Positions 60,059 to 64,000 of a DNA stretch of 64,000 nt are shown here, one piece after another. The position numbers and the translations under genes were made by a program. Source of the stretch: Sweltsa coloradensis (lineage: Eukaryota; Arthropoda; Insecta; Plecoptera; Chloroperlidae); the NCBI GenBank assembly GCA_024449915.1, contig JAMZAV010000105.1, positions 496,001 to 560,000 on the forward strand, read 5' to 3'. The notes under the pieces were generated by a model. The model was given only the letters and a program-made list of their open reading frames with translations, did not search any database and was not told the DNA's origin. Position 1 is the first letter of the stretch, and every line of letters starts with the position of its first letter.

Positions 60059-60285
60059 CTATCTCGTAGCCGTCGTCTTCCACACGTCTCGCCCGAACTA
60101 GCCTCCGTCAAACTCCAGAGCCAAGAAACGAGTTGACAACACTTTAGTCGGGACAAACCAAGCACCAGTAATAATTATCACTTAATAAAGTGGCCATGCA
60201 CTAGTTGCGATGAGACGCGGGCGCGGCGAGGAAGACTGTGTGTGTATACTGTAGCCGAGCCGACCGGGAGTGGACTAACTGACGC
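60059..60285 (-). promoter_or_regulatory. GC-rich promoter-like block, candidate distal first exon of MFSD6
   Basis: Minus strand: CGTCAGTTAG (arthropod initiator-like TCAGTT, 60277-60282), then about 220 GC-rich bases ending GGCTACGAGATAG at a strong donor GTGAGT (60053-60058). No ATG-initiated coding match was seen, so it would be non-coding. The next same-strand acceptor with no donor is the MFSD6 leader at 47256, 12.8 kb away. It could instead belong to a gene outside the window. Confidence 0.35.
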
Positions 60286-60469
60286 GGTTCCAGTGGCCGG
60301 CGGGTCTGCAAGTCACGTGGTTACAACGAGCACGGTGATTGGTTGCCATCACGCTTCCTCGGGCAGGTGAGGTGAACGTACGACAGGTGGTACCACCACG
60401 CCAACCTTGCGCGGTGCGGTCGAAGAGCCAGAAGCTTTGGGGACCAGATGGGGACTGTCCCCGTCCCCG

Positions 60470-60832
60470 AGGTATTACCGTATTACGACCAGAAGTAGGA
60501 TTGTCACGAGGTACCACAACCAGAAGTAGGAGTGTCATGAGGTACCACAACCAGAAGTGGGACTGTCATGAGGTACCATAACCAGAAGTGGGACTGTCAC
60601 GAGGTACCATGACCAGAAGTAGGACTGTCATGAGGTACCATAACCAGAAGAAGAACTGTCACGAGGTACCATAACCAGAAGTAGGACTGTCACGAGGTAC
60701 CATAACCAGAAGTAGGACTGTCCCCGAGGCACCATAACCAGAAATAGACTGTCCCCGAGGCACCATAACGAGAAATAAACTGTGCCCGTGGTACCATAAC
60801 CTTATGTAGGACTGTCCCCGAGGCATAGCCCC
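60470..60832 (+). repeat. 31-bp minisatellite, about 12 units
   Basis: Unit GAGGTACCATAACCAGAAGT plus AGGACTGTCAC; unit starts 60508, 60539, 60570, 60601, 60632, 60663 and 60694, exactly 31 apart, then a variant series (CCCCGAGGCACCATAACC) at 60726, 60757, 60788 and 60819. Confidence 0.95.
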
Positions 60833-61378
60833 AGAACATTAGTTGATTTTTTAACATTGCAAATAATGGTATTTTATTAGGTTTTAGCGTGGTTTCGTCG
60901 ATAATTTATAAAATTGAGAACATTGTCAGTTTACAAAATCTTGCCACAAAACTGTAGTTACGCCACTGTCAAGGACTTACGATTTAGCCCCTGGCTTCTC
61001 TACTATAGGGATGGGTATCAGTCTGCAGCACAGATGTATAGTTGCTTGATCTCCCCTCTGCATGTCACCCTGCCTTTGTTCCCATCCACCCCAAGATTAG
61101 CGGCCATGTTAGATTGCCCCCAGACCTATGAAAACCCCCCATCAGTCTTATTATCGAAAACTACGTGCGATAATCGATTACACATAATAATAAAAGTAGT
61201 TGACTATAATTTGAGAAATATTTATTTATTTAACGTGAATAATATTGGGACAATTTAATACAACTGACTAATATTGTAAAAAATAACAAAATCAACATTA
61301 TTTGGATATTTTTTTTATTTGAAATATTTATTTATTTACGTACGTTACAAAACAACAACGTGAAGTTTGTTGATCGGA

Positions 61379-61460
61379 GTTATATATATATATATAACTT
61401 ATATTATAATATAATCATATATATATATATATATATATAATATATATATATAATATATAA
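61379..61460. repeat. (TA)n microsatellite cluster
   Basis: Three TA runs separated by short AT-rich spacers; cruciform-prone. Confidence 0.9.
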
Positions 61461-61464
61461 CAAA

Positions 61465-63130
61465 CTATTTATCCAAATCGCAATGAAATTAATTTAATTT
61501 GATGAAACATAAAGAAATTCAAATTGAAAAACAAGTGTACACGTAACGTAATTACGATAAATAGCCCTAAAGACAATTGAAAAAAAGAAATAAGAAAATT
61601 TGATAGGGGAAAACAAAAGTTATAAACAATGAAAATAAATAGAAATAGAAAAAAAAAACAAGTAACGAGGAAGAAACAGGAATCGAGAATCATCACTTTC
61701 ACTATTGCAGGAGGAATACACAGAATGCATATGTTCCTTCCCTTGACAGAATCTTGAAACCAGTTAAACGTAACTACTCAAATAATTTTTCTATTAAAAG
61801 AAAGAAAAAAACACTGGAACAAGAGTACCGAAAATAACGAGTAAAGCTACTCAATCAACAGATTGTCCAAGAAAATCAAATTCAAATAAGTTATGGTCGT
61901 GCATTGACATTGAGTACAGAAAAATGTCCCTTTAAAAATACCTATCCCGGCCCCTTGACCCCAAGGGTCACCTAAAACATTCTGTATCATCCTCGTTGAA
62001 GGGAAATGTCAACAAAAAAACACATGTCAATCGGAGGTCGCGTTCGATTTTTACTGTGAGACGTGACACATACACACAGCTAGAATCCCTCCAAGTAGAC
62101 TAGCCAAGTGATCATCTATCCATCCATGCCACATGTGAGAGCCAGGTCGATAGAGGCCATGTTAACATGATAAGCTGGACACGGGTCAAGTTGTTCTAAT
62201 AATAGGCGTTACGTTACTACATTCAATGAAGGCAGCATCCAAATATATAACTGCTTCGATTAAGATAGCCTACTAGGCCTACTTATTTCTATATACGCTA
62301 CGCCGATGGTATGAAGGTGTATTCAGAACCGGAATGGTCTACTCAGATGTATATAGGGCGTCTACTAAAATGTATAAGAGACAACTCAGATGTATACCTA
62401 AGGATCTTTATTGTTTTATTAACTGTTTTGTTCTTTTTATAGATATCAGTAGTTTGTAAATCATCAATTCATCATCATATAGCTAATTCATTGTACATCA
62501 TCATTATGTTATTAACTATTGATTTATATTTATTCAAGTTATTGTTAAGTGTTAACCAACTGTATGTTACTGAAATGATTATGTTCTTCTGTTTTTATAA
62601 CGTTTTATGTTTTTACAATGATTTTAAATTTATTAGTCTAACGTACCTCAATGTAAAATGGCAGCAATGCTGTATTTGAGTGAACAAATACATAAATACC
62701 TATTCAAATGTGGGCCTATATAGGGAACTTAAAGTTAAATATCCATACCATTCGATACGATTCCTTAACCTCATCAACATCTTTTTCATACAAAGTAATT
62801 ATTTCATTATGGTGAAAGGAATTTATGCATTACATTAACTATTGATATTTGTGGCTAACTATAAGACTACAATATCACACTGTTAAATCATGTAGGCTAA
62901 AGAGGGTATAATATGGACATGTATGTCTCTAACGATCTGTCCCGTCGGCGTCATGGACCAGGTGGATTACAATAAAATCAATCATATCAAAGCAGGTGTT
63001 CCGCGACAAGGTTTTTATTCTGCAATGTGGCTGGTACCGATGGTACACTCCATGCACATTAACCTGAGCTATAGCATAAATAATGCAATTAACCTGTAAT
63101 CGGGTTACGGTGTGGTAATTTAATTACTTA
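61465..63130. other. AT-rich intergenic DNA
   Basis: No gene seen. 61950-62075 repeats words of 25300-25440 (CCCCAAGGGTCACC, AATGTCAACAAAAA, GTCAATCG, ACGTGACACA). 62640-62700 ends in TGAGTGAACAAATACATAAAT, a retroposon-tail-like sequence. Confidence 0.5.
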
Positions 63131-63159
63131 GCAGAAAATTATCCTATAGCCTCTTTCTT

Positions 63160-63600
63160 CTTTATCTCCCCCCCCCCCCCCCCAACACAAACTCTGACAG
63201 CGTGTCTCACTCTCCTCACTGTGTGTGTCTAACCACTTCCACCCTCACTGTCAGTGTGTGTGTGACCCCCCCCCCTCTCTCTTTCTCTCTCTCTCTTCCT
63301 CACTATTCGTGTGACCCTCTCTCTTTCTGTCTCTCACTGTTCATGTGACCCCCCCTCTCTCTCCCTCACTGTTCGTGTGACCCTCTCTTTCTGTCTCTCA
63401 CTGTTCAAGTGACCCCCCTCTCTCTCCCTCACTGTTCGTGTGAACCTCTCTTTCTGTCTCTCACTGTTCAAGTGACCTCTCCGTCTCTCTCCCACACAGT
63501 CAGTATGTAACCCCATCGCTCTCCCTGACTGTCAGTGTGTGTGTGACCCTTTCTCTCTCTCGTACTCACTGTAAGTAAGTGAACCCCTGCCTGACCTCTT
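63160..63600 (+). repeat. Polypyrimidine tract with ~60-bp repeat
   Basis: C-run at 63168-63183, then repeated CTCTTTCTGTCTCTCACTGT and TCGTGTGACC blocks with a period near 60-63. Reading frames across it are repeat artefacts. Confidence 0.85.
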
Positions 63601-64000
63601 CTTTTGGTGTCGAGTGGATATGATTAATATGGCCATTGCTACTCGCTAGGGTGAAAAGCAGGGGTAGCTTAATTCCACAGCTCAGTCTTAGACAGTCAAA
63701 TACCTTAAAGAGTCTAATTGGAGGGAAAATATACCACGCGATGGTGTGTGACCATCATAAGTATATTGTTGCTTTATGTCCTTATTAACAGTGTTGATTT
63801 GTATCTAGGTATTTATTTATTAGTAGTGTTCTGGTCCCGAAATTTCGGTTAGCAAAAATATAAAATTGGGGGGATGGTGGAGGTGCCGGTCCTGATAATT
63901 TTAATTTATAGCATTTTTTACAAAATACCATTCAATGAAAATCTAGACAATAGAAAATAAATTGGGAGAAAATTATATCGTAAGATTCATCCCAACTCAA

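Noticed and set aside
63334..63516. Minus-strand ORF with repeating RQKERFTRTVREREGG peptide
   Set aside because: Direct product of the polypyrimidine tandem repeat.
1..64000. CRISPR arrays, operons, prophage or bacterial features
   Set aside because: Intron-rich eukaryotic genes throughout; tandem arrays here have no spacer/repeat structure and no associated proteins.

Overview
This window is animal (eukaryotic) nuclear DNA: AT-rich, intron-rich, full of small transposons and microsatellites, with no long open reading frames. I reassembled three protein-coding genes from short exons joined by matching GT..AG splice sites and codon phases. All three lie on the minus strand, head to tail. The MFSD6 protein has the cysteine and loop layout I associate with arthropod (insect) MFSD6 proteins. 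Together with tRNA-derived SINEs of an insect-like type, this suggests an arthropod, perhaps a hemipteran insect. The species is not certain.

Layout. 1-13,224: the 5' half of DENND5 (a DENN-domain Rab exchange factor); it runs off the left edge and has a 10.7-kb first intron. 13,225-16,850: promoter with a TATA-like box, then intergenic DNA with one unidentified exon-like block at 16,328-16,471. 16,851-30,661: a complete TBC1D19 gene (10 coding exons), with a putative non-coding first exon near 31.5 kb. 30.7-38.6 kb: intergenic DNA with a foldback MITE, a GC-rich 32-bp minisatellite, a non-LTR relic ending in (ATT)n and a strong inverted repeat. 38,651-47,170: a complete MFSD6-type transporter gene (10 coding exons, 660 codons) with an upstream ORF. 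47.3-64 kb: no confident coding sequence; repeats, SINEs, a hAT-like element, several tandem arrays and a GC-rich promoter-like block near 60.06-60.29 kb that may be a distant first exon of the MFSD6 gene.

Function. DENN-domain and TBC-domain proteins both act on Rab GTPases (exchange factor type and GAP type), so two membrane-traffic regulators sit side by side, followed by a multi-pass membrane transporter-like protein. There is no sign of an operon.

Most unusual points: (1) a 1.49-kb DNA transposon in a TBC1D19 intron, with near-perfect terminal inverted repeats and eleven copies of a 14-bp motif in both orientations; (2) a threefold repeat of TBC1D19 exon 5 in which one copy lacks about 18 of 86 bases but has almost no substitutions, which looks like an assembly or read-error scar; (3) at least three distinct TTAA-flanked MITE families; (4) AGGCCTAG-rich tracts just downstream of one gene start and just upstream of another; (5) a non-LTR retrotransposon tail with a tandemly duplicated 3' UTR.
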